This document shows, piece after piece, positions 57,716-64,000 of a stretch of 64,000 bases of DNA (position 1 is the first letter of the stretch; every line of letters begins with the position of its first letter). The stretch is taken from assembly GCF_000972385.1 (NCBI RefSeq), contig NZ_JXTE01000003.1, forward strand, positions 148,764 through 212,763, in the 5' to 3' direction. The translations under genes were made by a program, and so were the position numbers. The notes beneath the pieces are model-generated. The model was not told where the DNA came from and did not search any database. It was given only the letters and a program-made list of their open reading frames with translations. Source of the DNA: Streptomyces sp. WM6386 (GTDB lineage Bacteria; Actinomycetota; Actinomycetes; Streptomycetales; Streptomycetaceae).

Positions 57716-58755
57716 AGCTGCGCCGTCCTCCGCCGTCGTACGAGAAAGATGAAGACCGGGCCACCGAGGATCGCGGTGACGATGCCGACCTGAAGCTCGG
57801 AGGGCCGGGCGACGATCCGGCCGATGACGTCGGCGCCGAGCAGCAGCACGGGCGACAGGACGGTCGCGTACGGCATGATCCAGCGCAGGTCGGGCCCGGT
57901 GAAGGAGCGCACGACGTGCGGCACCATCAGGCCGACGAACACGATCGGTCCGCAGGCGGCGGTCGCGGCCCCGCACAGCACGGTGGCGGCGAGCATCGAC
58001 AGCGCCCGGGTGCGGTTGAGGTTGGCGCCGAGAGCCTTGGCGGTGTCGTCGCCCATCTCCATGGCGTTGAGCGGCCGGGCGAGCGCGAGAGCGAGGAGCG
58101 TGCCGACCGCGAGGAACGGCAGGACCTGCAGGATGGTCGACTCGCTGGCCGAGGACAGCGAACCCACCGTCCAGAAGCGCATCTTGCCGAGCGCGGCCTC
58201 GTTCGTGATCATCACGGCCTGGAGATAGCCGTAGAGCGCGGCACTGATCGCCGTGCCGGCGAGCGCGAGCCGCACCGGCGTCGCCCCCCGGCTGCCGCCG
58301 AGGAACCACACCAGCGCCCCGACCGCCGCCGCGCCGAAGAAGGCGAACCAGACGTAGCCGGTCAGGCTCGTGACACCGAAGTACGTCATGGCGGTGACGA
58401 CCGCCGCGGACGCACCCGCGTTGATGCCGAGCAGTCCGGGGTCGGCCAGCGGATTACGGGTGAGCGCCTGGAGGACCGCGCCGGACAGACCGAGCGCGGC
58501 ACCGGCCAGCAGACCCAGCAGGGTCCGCCAGAGCCGCTCGGTGACGACGACATCGCCGTACGTCCCCGAGTCCTCGAACAGGCCGTGCCACACCTGCCCC
58601 ATCGACAGCTCTTTCGCCCCGATCGCGATGCTCGCCAAGGCGACGAGCACCAGGATCGCGACGGACACGAGCAACCCAAGGGCACGTATCGCCCGGCGGG
58701 TTGGGGGCGCGGGGGCGGTCTCCGCGCGCTGTTCGGGAGGACTGTCGACCAACAC
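57712..58755 (-). CDS. Iron-siderophore ABC transporter permease (FecC/FepD-type)
   Basis: 347 residues, FecCD family. Motifs: LWRTLLGLLAGAALGLSGAV, QALTRNPLADPGLLGINAGA and GPIVFVGLMVPHVVRSF. GTG start. First gene of a three-gene unit; an iron-box-like palindrome lies immediately before the start. No substrate-binding lipoprotein is present nearby, so the unit must borrow one encoded elsewhere. Confidence 0.93.
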   Translation of the reverse strand: MLVDSPPEQRAETAPAPPTRRAIRALGLLVSVAILVLVALASIAIGAKELSMGQVWHGLFEDSGTYGDVVVTERLWRTLLGLLAGAALGLSGAVLQALTRNPLADPGLLGINAGASAAVVTAMTYFGVTSLTGYVWFAFFGAAAVGALVWFLGGSRGATPVRLALAGTAISAALYGYLQAVMITNEAALGKMRFWTVGSLSSASESTILQVLPFLAVGTLLALALARPLNAMEMGDDTAKALGANLNRTRALSMLAATVLCGAATAACGPIVFVGLMVPHVVRSFTGPDLRWIMPYATVLSPVLLLGADVIGRIVARPSELQVGIVTAILGGPVFIFLVRRRRTAQL

Positions 58756-58759
58756 GCAG

Positions 58760-58778
58760 TTAGGTTAGCCTACCCTCG
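58760..58778. promoter_or_regulatory. Iron box (DmdR/IdeR-type operator)
   Basis: TTAGGTTAGCCTACCCTCG matches the actinobacterial iron-box consensus TTAGGTTAGGCTAACCTAA at 15 of 19 positions. It ends five bases before the permease start codon, so binding of the iron-loaded repressor would block the whole operon when iron is plentiful. Confidence 0.8.
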
Positions 58779-58832
58779 GATTGAGCCACGATCCCGCTGC
58801 GCGGGTTCACAGGGTGGGCACCAGGCGCCCCC

Positions 58833-59861
58833 TCACAGGCCCAGCCGCGCGAGTGCCTTCCCGCCGTCCAGCTCGCACGTTCCCGCACCGGCCGCCGTCC
58901 ACGCCGCCGCACACAGCGCCCGCAGCCCGTCCAGGGCCTCACCCTCACCCTCCAGTTCCAGCCGCGCGGCAGCGGCCGTCGCCGTCCAGCCACCGCACCG
59001 GAAACCCCCATCCACCTCGGTGACTTCGGGCTGCCCCGTGAGCATGCCGCGCAGATCGGCGTCGACATACGTCGGCCGGTGCTGTGGTGGCGCGGCCAGC
59101 AGCTGCGCCCCGTCGGTCACGCCGGTCAGGACGAGCAGCGAGTCGACCTCCCCGTTGAACGCGCCCTCGATGTCCGTGTCCAGCCGGTCCCCGACCACCA
59201 GTGGCCGCTCGGCGCCGGTCCGCAGGATCGTCTCCCGGTGCATGGGAGGCAACGGCTTGCCCGCGACCTGCGGCTCGGCCCCGGTCGCGATCCGCACGAC
59301 CTCCACCGCCGCCCCGTTGCCCGGCGCGATCCCGCGCCCGCTGGGAATCGTCAGATCGGTGTTGGACGCGAACCACGGCACCCCGCGCGCGACGGCGTAC
59401 GAAGCCTCAGCGAACCGCCCCCACGGCAGATCCGGGCCCCCGAACCCCTGCACCACCGCGGCCGGATCGTCATCGGCCGACTCGACAGGCTCCAGCCCCC
59501 GCTCCCGCAGCGCGACCCGCAGCCCCTCCCCGCCGATCACCAGCACCCGCGCCCCCGCGGGCACCTGCTCACTGATGAGCCGCGCGACGGCCTGAGCCGA
59601 GGTGATGACGTCACCGGCTTCCGTCGGTATCCCCAGCTCCGTCAGATGCTCGGCGACGGTGTCCGGCGTCCGCAGCGCGTTGTTGGTGACGTACGCGAGA
59701 TGCATGCCGCCGGCCCGAGCCGTGGCCAGCGACTCGACGGCGTGCACGATCGCGTTCCCACCCGCGTACACCACCCCGTCGAGGTCGAGCAGCGCGGTGT
59801 CGTACGCCTCGCTCAGGGCCTGGCCACTGCCCTCGGGCCTCGTCCTGACGCTCTGGCTCAT
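58833..59861 (-). CDS. HAD-IIA family phosphatase (NagD/p-nitrophenyl phosphatase-like)
   Basis: About 342 residues. Motif I DTALLDLDGVVYAGG, motif II in AYVTNNA, motif III lysine in VAGKPLPPMHRET and motif IV VVGDRLDTDIEGA. A Mg-dependent phosphatase with a type IIA cap; the substrate is unknown. ATG at 59861 after GAGGAG. Divergent from the DUF1015 gene across 72 bases. Confidence 0.92.
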   Translation of the reverse strand: MSQSVRTRPEGSGQALSEAYDTALLDLDGVVYAGGNAIVHAVESLATARAGGMHLAYVTNNALRTPDTVAEHLTELGIPTEAGDVITSAQAVARLISEQVPAGARVLVIGGEGLRVALRERGLEPVESADDDPAAVVQGFGGPDLPWGRFAEASYAVARGVPWFASNTDLTIPSGRGIAPGNGAAVEVVRIATGAEPQVAGKPLPPMHRETILRTGAERPLVVGDRLDTDIEGAFNGEVDSLLVLTGVTDGAQLLAAPPQHRPTYVDADLRGMLTGQPEVTEVDGGFRCGGWTATAAAARLELEGEGEALDGLRALCAAAWTAAGAGTCELDGGKALARLGL

Positions 59862-59933
59862 TCCACATCGCTCCTCGCTCGACGGCTTTCCCCCGATCAT
59901 CCCTCACGCCACTGACACACGTACGATGCCGGG

Positions 59934-61226
59934 ATGAACACCGCAGGTCACTCGGAAGCAATGGCGCGCCGGGGCCTGGAACTCACCCCGTTCCGAGGCC
60001 TTCGTTACGACCCGGACCGGGTCGGCAGCCTCGCGGCCGTGACGTCCCCGCCGTACGACGTCGTCGTACGCCCCGACGGCGTCGTCCATCTCCAGTCCGC
60101 GGACCCGCACAACATCGTCCGACTGATCCTGCCCCAGGCGATCACTCCCACCGCCCGCAACGAACAGGCGGCCGACACCCTGCGCCGCTGGCTCGCGGAG
60201 GGCGTCCTGACCGCCGACCCCGATCCCGGCCTGTACGTCTACGAACAACGCGCGACCGACGGCATGCTCCAACGCGGCGTCATCGGCACCCTGCGTCTGT
60301 CGGATCCGTCGGAGGGCGTGGTCCTGCCGCACGAGGACGTCATGCCGCACGTGGTCGCCGACCGCGCGGCCCTCATGCGCGCCACCTCCGCGAACCTGGA
60401 GCCCCTGCTCCTCACGTACCGCGGCAACGGCTCCCCGGCCGACACGACAGCCGTCGTCGAACGCACGGCCGAGCAGGAGCCACTCCTGGCCACCACCACC
60501 GAGGACGGCTACCGCCACCGCCTCTGGGCGATCACCGACCCCGCCGACCTGGCCGCGATCCAGACCGACCTCGCCCGCCACCAGGCACTCATCGCCGACG
60601 GCCATCACCGCTGGGCGACGTCCCTCCGTCTACGCGCGGAGCACCCCTCCCCCAGCCCCTGGGACCACGGTCTCGTCCTCCTGGTCGACACGGCCCGCTA
60701 CCCCCTCCGCGTCCGCGCCATCCACCGCCTTCTGCACGGCCTGCCGACAGCGGACGCCCTGGCTCCACTCGAGGGTCTGTTCCGCATACGCCGTCTCGAC
60801 GTCCCCCTGACCGAGGCCCTGGACGCCCTCGCCGACGCGGCCTGCGCGGGCAACGCCTTCCTGCTCGCCGGAGACGGCGCCTTCCACCTCATCGACCGCC
60901 CGGACCAGGACCTCCTCGCCCGCACGGTCCCCACGGACCGTCCCGCGGCCTGGCGCACCCTGGACGCGACGGTCCTGCACGCCACCCTCCTCCACCACGT
61001 CTGGCACGTCCCCGAGGACGACCCCACCCGCATCGCCTACATCCACGACACCGCCGCCACGGTCCGCAAAGCGGAGCGCGACGGTGGTACGGCCGTCCTC
61101 ATGCACCCGGTCCGCGAGGAGGTCGTCCGCGACCTGGCCCGCCAGGGCGTCACGATGCCCCGCAAGTCGACGTCGTTCGGCCCCAAGCCGGCGTCGGGCC
61201 TGGTGCTGCGCGCGCTGGAACTCTGA
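59934..61226 (+). CDS. DUF1015 family protein
   Basis: 430 residues of the DUF1015 family, whose biochemical role is not settled. Motifs: LTPFRGLRYDPDRVGSLAAV, TSPPYDVV, IADGHHRWATSLRL and MPRKSTSFGPKPASGLVLR at the C-terminus. Soluble. ATG start. It ends at a perfect hairpin facing the RG-rich gene. Confidence 0.92.
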   Translation: MNTAGHSEAMARRGLELTPFRGLRYDPDRVGSLAAVTSPPYDVVVRPDGVVHLQSADPHNIVRLILPQAITPTARNEQAADTLRRWLAEGVLTADPDPGLYVYEQRATDGMLQRGVIGTLRLSDPSEGVVLPHEDVMPHVVADRAALMRATSANLEPLLLTYRGNGSPADTTAVVERTAEQEPLLATTTEDGYRHRLWAITDPADLAAIQTDLARHQALIADGHHRWATSLRLRAEHPSPSPWDHGLVLLVDTARYPLRVRAIHRLLHGLPTADALAPLEGLFRIRRLDVPLTEALDALADAACAGNAFLLAGDGAFHLIDRPDQDLLARTVPTDRPAAWRTLDATVLHATLLHHVWHVPEDDPTRIAYIHDTAATVRKAERDGGTAVLMHPVREEVVRDLARQGVTMPRKSTSFGPKPASGLVLRALEL

Positions 61227-61239
61227 GCCGTCGTAAAAC

Positions 61240-61281
61240 GACAAAGGGCGGGATCCCGCCAACGGGATCCCGCCCTTTGTC
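61240..61281. terminator. Bidirectional hairpin terminator
   Basis: Perfect 19-base arms (GACAAAGGGCGGGATCCCG and complement) with a 4-base CCAA loop between the convergent DUF1015 and RG-rich genes. Confidence 0.9.
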
Positions 61282-61292
61282 ACTTACGGACG

Positions 61293-63593
61293 TCAGTCCT
61301 TGTCGTCCTCGTCCGCTTCCACGTCGTCCGCTTCGGCGACGTCCGCTTCCACGTCGTCCGCTTCCACGTCGTCCGCTTCGGCGACGTCCGCTTCGGCTTC
61401 CGCTTCCACCTTCTCGGAAACGCCCTCGGCTTCGACGTCGCCCTCTTCACCGAGCGCGTCGACGAAATCGACACCGTCCATCTCGGCGAGCCGGTCCGAG
61501 GCGTCCGTGCTGCCGTCCTTGTCGGACTCCACGGCCTTCGCGAACCACTCCCGTGCCTCGTCCTCCCGGCCTGCGGCGAGCAGGGCGTCGGCATACGCGT
61601 ATCGCAGACGCGCCGTCCACGGCTGTACGGAGTTGGAGGCCAGCTCGGGGCTCTGCAGCGTCACGATGGCCGCGTCCAGCTGCCCCAGGTCACGCCGGGC
61701 ACCGGCCGCGACGAGCCGCATCTCGACCTGACCGGCCTTGTCCAGCTTGTTCACGTCGGGCGCCCCGGCCATCTCCAGCGCCTTCTCCGGCCGCCCGAGG
61801 CCACGCTCGCAGTCGGCCATGATGGGCCACAACTCCACACCGCCGGTCATCCGCCGCGCGGCCCGGAACTCGGCGAGCGCCTCGGAGTACTTCTGGTTCG
61901 CGTACGCCGCGAATCCGGCCGCCTCCCGTACGGCGGCGACACGCGACGCCAGCCGCAGAGCGATCTTGGAGTAGGCGTACGCGCCCTCGGGGTCCTCGTC
62001 GATGAGCCGGGCGACCATCACCAGGTTCTTGGCGACGTCCTCCGCGAGCGTCTTCGGGAGACTCTGCAGCTCCTGCCTGACGTCCTTGTCGATCTCGTCG
62101 CCCGTGACGTCCTCGGGGATCGGCAGCCTCTTGATCGGCTCGCGGTCCCTGTCCCGCTCATCACGGAAACGGCCGCCACCGCGCCGGTCGTCTCCGCGGT
62201 CGTATCCACCACGGCTGTCGTCACGCCGGTCGTCGCGCCCACGGAACCCTCCGGGACGGCCACCGCGGTCGTCCCCACGGGCCCCTCCAGGACGGCCGCC
62301 TCGGTCGTCCCGACGCGGTCCGCGGTCACCCCGGTCGTCCCGGCCACGGAAGCCACCACGCTCTCCGCGACTGTCTCCTCCCCGGTTGTCGTCCCGACGG
62401 AACGCCGGACGCGGCCCGCGGTCGTCGCCCCGGTTGTCGTCCCGACGGAACGCCGGACGGGACCCGCGGTCATCGCCACGGTTGTCGTCCCGACGGAACG
62501 CCGGACGGGACCCGCGGTCATCGCCACGGTTGTCGTCCCGACGGAACGCCGGACGGGACCCGCGGTCGTCACCGCGGTTGTCGTCCCGACGGAACGCCGG
62601 ACGCGGCCCGCGGTCATCGCCACGGCGGTCGTCCCGACGGAACGCCGGACGCGGCCCGCGGTCATCGCCACGGCGGTCATCACGCCGGTCGTCGCGACGC
62701 TCGTAGCCGCCACCGCGGTTGTCGCCGCCACGGTTGTCATCGCGACGGAAGCCGCCACGGTCACCACCGCGCTCGCCCCGGTCGTCGCGACGGAAGCCAC
62801 GGTCGCGGTCGTCGTTCCGGAATCCGCCGCGGTCACGGTCATCCCGGCGGAAGCCGCCCCGGTCACTGTCACGACGGTCGTCGCGCCGATCGAATCCACC
62901 GCGGTTGTCGCCGCCACGGTTGTCATCACGGCGAAACGCCGGACGCGGCCCGCGGTCGTCGCCACGGCGGTCATCACGCCGGCCGTAGCCACCGCCACGG
63001 CTTTCGCCGCCGCGGTTGTCATCGCGACGGTTGTCATCGCGACGGAAGGCCGGACGAGGTCCGCGGTCGCCCTCACGGCGCTCCCCACGGTCACGGTCGT
63101 CCCGACGGACTGCGGGACGAGGTCCGCGATCGTCGTCCCGACGGAAACCGCGGTCACCGTCGTCCCGACGCGGCCCACTGGGACGGTCGTCCCGGCGGAA
63201 GGCCGGACGGGGTCCGCGGTCGCCCTCACGGCGGTCATCACGCCGATCGTCTCGTCGGGCGTAGCCGCCACCGCGGTTGTCGCCGCCACGGTTGTCATCA
63301 CGGCGGAAACCACCGCGGTCGCCACGGTCGTCGCGTCGGCCGTAGCCACCGCCCCGGTTGTCGCCACCCCGGTTGTCGCCACCCCGGTTGTCGCCAGCCC
63401 GGTTGTCGTCACGGCGGAAGCCGCCTCGGTCGCCGCCTCGGTCGTTACCGCGGTCGTTGTCGCGCCGGAAGCCACCGCGGTCGCCACGGTCACCGCCGCG
63501 GTATCCGCCTCGGTCACCGCGGTCGTTGCGGTCACCACTGTCCCGTCGCCGCTGGTCGCGCTCCGGTCGGTCGTCGGGAGAGTTGGTGGACAT
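61293..63593 (-). CDS. Large Arg/Gly/Asp-rich repetitive protein with TPR-like C-terminal domain
   Basis: About 766 residues. Residues about 1-480 are almost only R, D, G, N, P and F in RGG- and RDDNRGG-type repeats, predicted to be disordered and able to bind RNA. Residues about 490-715 form a helical, TPR-like domain (VAKNLVMVARLIDEDPEGAY, SEALAEFRAARRMTGGVELW). The last 50 residues are acidic (ADDVEADDVEADVAEAD). ATG at 63593 after AGGAG. Function unknown. It is the first gene after the rRNA operon and is transcribed in the same direction. Part of the length depends on an internally repeated DNA tract that could vary between strains. Confidence 0.85.
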   Translation of the reverse strand: MSTNSPDDRPERDQRRRDSGDRNDRGDRGGYRGGDRGDRGGFRRDNDRGNDRGGDRGGFRRDDNRAGDNRGGDNRGGDNRGGGYGRRDDRGDRGGFRRDDNRGGDNRGGGYARRDDRRDDRREGDRGPRPAFRRDDRPSGPRRDDGDRGFRRDDDRGPRPAVRRDDRDRGERREGDRGPRPAFRRDDNRRDDNRGGESRGGGYGRRDDRRGDDRGPRPAFRRDDNRGGDNRGGFDRRDDRRDSDRGGFRRDDRDRGGFRNDDRDRGFRRDDRGERGGDRGGFRRDDNRGGDNRGGGYERRDDRRDDRRGDDRGPRPAFRRDDRRGDDRGPRPAFRRDDNRGDDRGSRPAFRRDDNRGDDRGSRPAFRRDDNRGDDRGSRPAFRRDDNRGDDRGPRPAFRRDDNRGGDSRGERGGFRGRDDRGDRGPRRDDRGGRPGGARGDDRGGRPGGFRGRDDRRDDSRGGYDRGDDRRGGGRFRDERDRDREPIKRLPIPEDVTGDEIDKDVRQELQSLPKTLAEDVAKNLVMVARLIDEDPEGAYAYSKIALRLASRVAAVREAAGFAAYANQKYSEALAEFRAARRMTGGVELWPIMADCERGLGRPEKALEMAGAPDVNKLDKAGQVEMRLVAAGARRDLGQLDAAIVTLQSPELASNSVQPWTARLRYAYADALLAAGREDEAREWFAKAVESDKDGSTDASDRLAEMDGVDFVDALGEEGDVEAEGVSEKVEAEAEADVAEADDVEADDVEADVAEADDVEADEDDKD
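62401..62688 (-). repeat. Six tandem 48-base repeats inside the RG-rich gene
   Basis: Six successive 48-base units start AACGCCGGAC at 62401, 62449, 62497, 62545, 62593 and 62641. Each encodes 16 residues of the type RPAFRRDD.RGDDRG. and differs from its neighbours by only a few bases. Further diverged copies extend over 62700-63550. Confidence 0.9.
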
Positions 63594-63605
63594 GGGTGAC
63601 TCCTG

Positions 63606-63635
63606 TCTCGGTACTGCAAATCTCGGTACTGCAAA
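63606..63635 (-). repeat. 15-base tandem direct repeat in the RG-rich gene leader
   Basis: Two perfect consecutive copies of TCTCGGTACTGCAAA lie between the rRNA terminator and the ribosome-binding site of the RG-rich gene. Just upstream on the minus strand is TACAAT (63637-63642), a good -10 hexamer, so the repeats would begin the transcript. Confidence 0.75.
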
Positions 63636-63636
63636 C

Positions 63637-63642
63637 ATTGTA
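63637..63642 (-). promoter_or_regulatory. Candidate -10 box for the RG-rich gene
   Basis: TACAAT read on the minus strand, directly after the rRNA operon terminator T-tract. The expected -35 position falls inside the terminator hairpin and shows no clear consensus, so this is tentative. Without it, the gene would depend on read-through from the rRNA operon. Confidence 0.35.
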
Positions 63643-63649
63643 AAAACAA

Positions 63650-63692
63650 AAGGACCCCTGGTCCCAGCTGAACGCTGGGACCAGGGGTCCTT
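63650..63692 (-). terminator. rRNA operon terminator
   Basis: Perfect 19-base arms (AAGGACCCCTGGTCCCAGC and complement) with a 5-base TGAAC loop, followed on the minus strand by a T-rich run (TTTTGTTTTT). Eight bases past the 5S gene. Confidence 0.92.
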
Positions 63693-63700
63693 CCAAAGAT

Positions 63701-63820
63701 TGTTCGGCGGCGTCCTACTCTCCCACAGGGTCCCCCCTGCAGTACCATCGGCGCTGTAAGGCTTAGCTTCCGGGTTCGAAATGTAACCGGGCGTTTCCCT
63801 CACGCTATGGCCACCGAAAC
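63701..63820 (-). rRNA. rrf: 5S ribosomal RNA
   Basis: 120 bases, read on the minus strand from GTTTCGGTGGCCATAGCG to GGACGCCGCCGAACA, matching the Streptomyces 5S rRNA. The ends pair with each other as expected. Ends are placed by comparison with remembered 5S sequence and may be off by a base or two. Confidence 0.95.
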
Positions 63821-63925
63821 CCTAATGGTTTCGAGCGAACAAGCACACTTTTTTGTTATGCGTTCTGCTCTAAAGCCGGCAACAGTCGTTGCCTCAGAAC
63901 TAACACAGTGGACGCGAGCAACTGA

Positions 63926-64000
63926 GGACAAGCCCTCGGCCTATTAGTACCGGTCACCTCCGCACGTTACCGTGCTTCCAGATCCGGCCTATCAACCCAG
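63926..64000 (-). rRNA. rrl: 23S ribosomal RNA, 3' end only (partial)
   Basis: On the minus strand the sequence includes GGTACTAATAGGCCGAGGG, the characteristic 3' end of actinobacterial 23S rRNA; the rest of the gene lies beyond the window. The exact 3' end is approximate. The 105 bases from 63821 to 63925 are the 23S-5S spacer, AT-richer than the genome, with no tRNA. Confidence 0.9.

Noticed and set aside
62401..62688. Regular repeats considered as a CRISPR array
   Set aside because: The units are contiguous, with no unique spacers, and they encode a repeated peptide in frame.
62018..63748. Long Thr/Val/Ala-rich frame overlapping the RG-rich gene
   Set aside because: A shifted frame of the same tandem repeats. 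The chosen frame has a ribosome-binding site, a folded C-terminal domain and a stop just before a terminator.
63821..63925. A tRNA or other RNA gene in the 23S-5S spacer
   Set aside because: No cloverleaf or conserved tRNA arms were seen; the spacer is short and AT-rich as usual.

Overview
The window is chromosomal DNA from a Streptomyces or a very close relative. It has very high GC content and codon usage with G or C in most third positions. Genes often start with GTG and often overlap head to tail by 4 bases (ATGA or GTGA). Both halves carry signature actinomycete neighbourhoods: sflA; der-plsC-cmk-tyrA-aroH; parA-scpA-scpB-rluB; ald; pyrG; recN-nadK-tlyA. The right edge is the 3' end of an rRNA operon on the minus strand (end of 23S, complete 5S, terminator). 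No phage, transposase, CRISPR array or tRNA gene was seen.

Layout. 0.3-12.6 kb is metabolic and envelope genes: a Cys-tailed DUF5685 protein, the SepF paralogue SflA, an acyl-CoA dehydrogenase, an MFS exporter, a mannosyltransferase-like membrane protein, a PAP2 phosphatase, an I78 inhibitor-like protein, a stand-alone cytochrome c oxidase subunit I, and a WYL regulator divergent from an epoxide hydrolase with a perfect palindrome between them. 12.6-18.4 kb is a branched-chain amino acid-type ABC system: two lipoproteins on one strand, and on the other a small membrane protein, a LivH-LivM-LivG fusion and LivF. 18.3-21.4 kb has two Rpf/LysM cell-wall enzymes, one behind a long structured leader, and two conserved hypotheticals. 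21.5-25.9 kb is the der/plsC/cmk/tyrA/aroH run. 26-31.9 kb is accessory: a YidB-like protein, a heme-membrane/Rieske pair, an NrtR-like regulator with an ADP-ribosylglycohydrolase and an operator, DUF72, and a maleylpyruvate isomerase-like protein. 32-38 kb is the chromosome-organisation block (rluB, scpB, scpA, a small putative DNA-binding partner, parA) and ald. 38-43 kb is an ATPase/TPR protein, a NUDIX hydrolase and pyrG. 43-51.4 kb is a GH15 enzyme, a flavin oxidase, an LLM oxidoreductase, a PucR regulator, a GT4 glycosyltransferase and a MraY/WecA-like membrane protein. 51.5-55.8 kb is recN, nadK, tlyA, a small hypothetical and an SCP2 protein. 55.8-58.8 kb is an iron-siderophore ABC transporter with an iron-box-like site and no binding protein. 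58.8-61.2 kb is a HAD phosphatase and DUF1015. 61.3-63.6 kb is a large Arg-Gly-Asp-rich, tandemly repeated protein with a TPR-like C-terminus, immediately downstream of the rRNA operon.

Most coding sequence is ordinary core chromosome. The parts most worth a second look are: the 766-residue RGG-like protein coupled in position to rRNA; the Liv-type transporter whose paired ATPases look canonical at one nucleotide site and degenerate at the other; the NrtR/ADP-ribosylglycohydrolase operon with its palindrome; the WYL operator; the DUF6529/Rieske pair; two families of short dispersed repeats, one of which sits in frame inside two unrelated proteins; and the structured leader with a Crp-like site upstream of an Rpf enzyme.

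All gene functions are inferred from protein motifs read by eye. No database search was run. Start codons were chosen by ribosome-binding site, overlap with the upstream gene and where family homology begins, and ambiguous ones are flagged.
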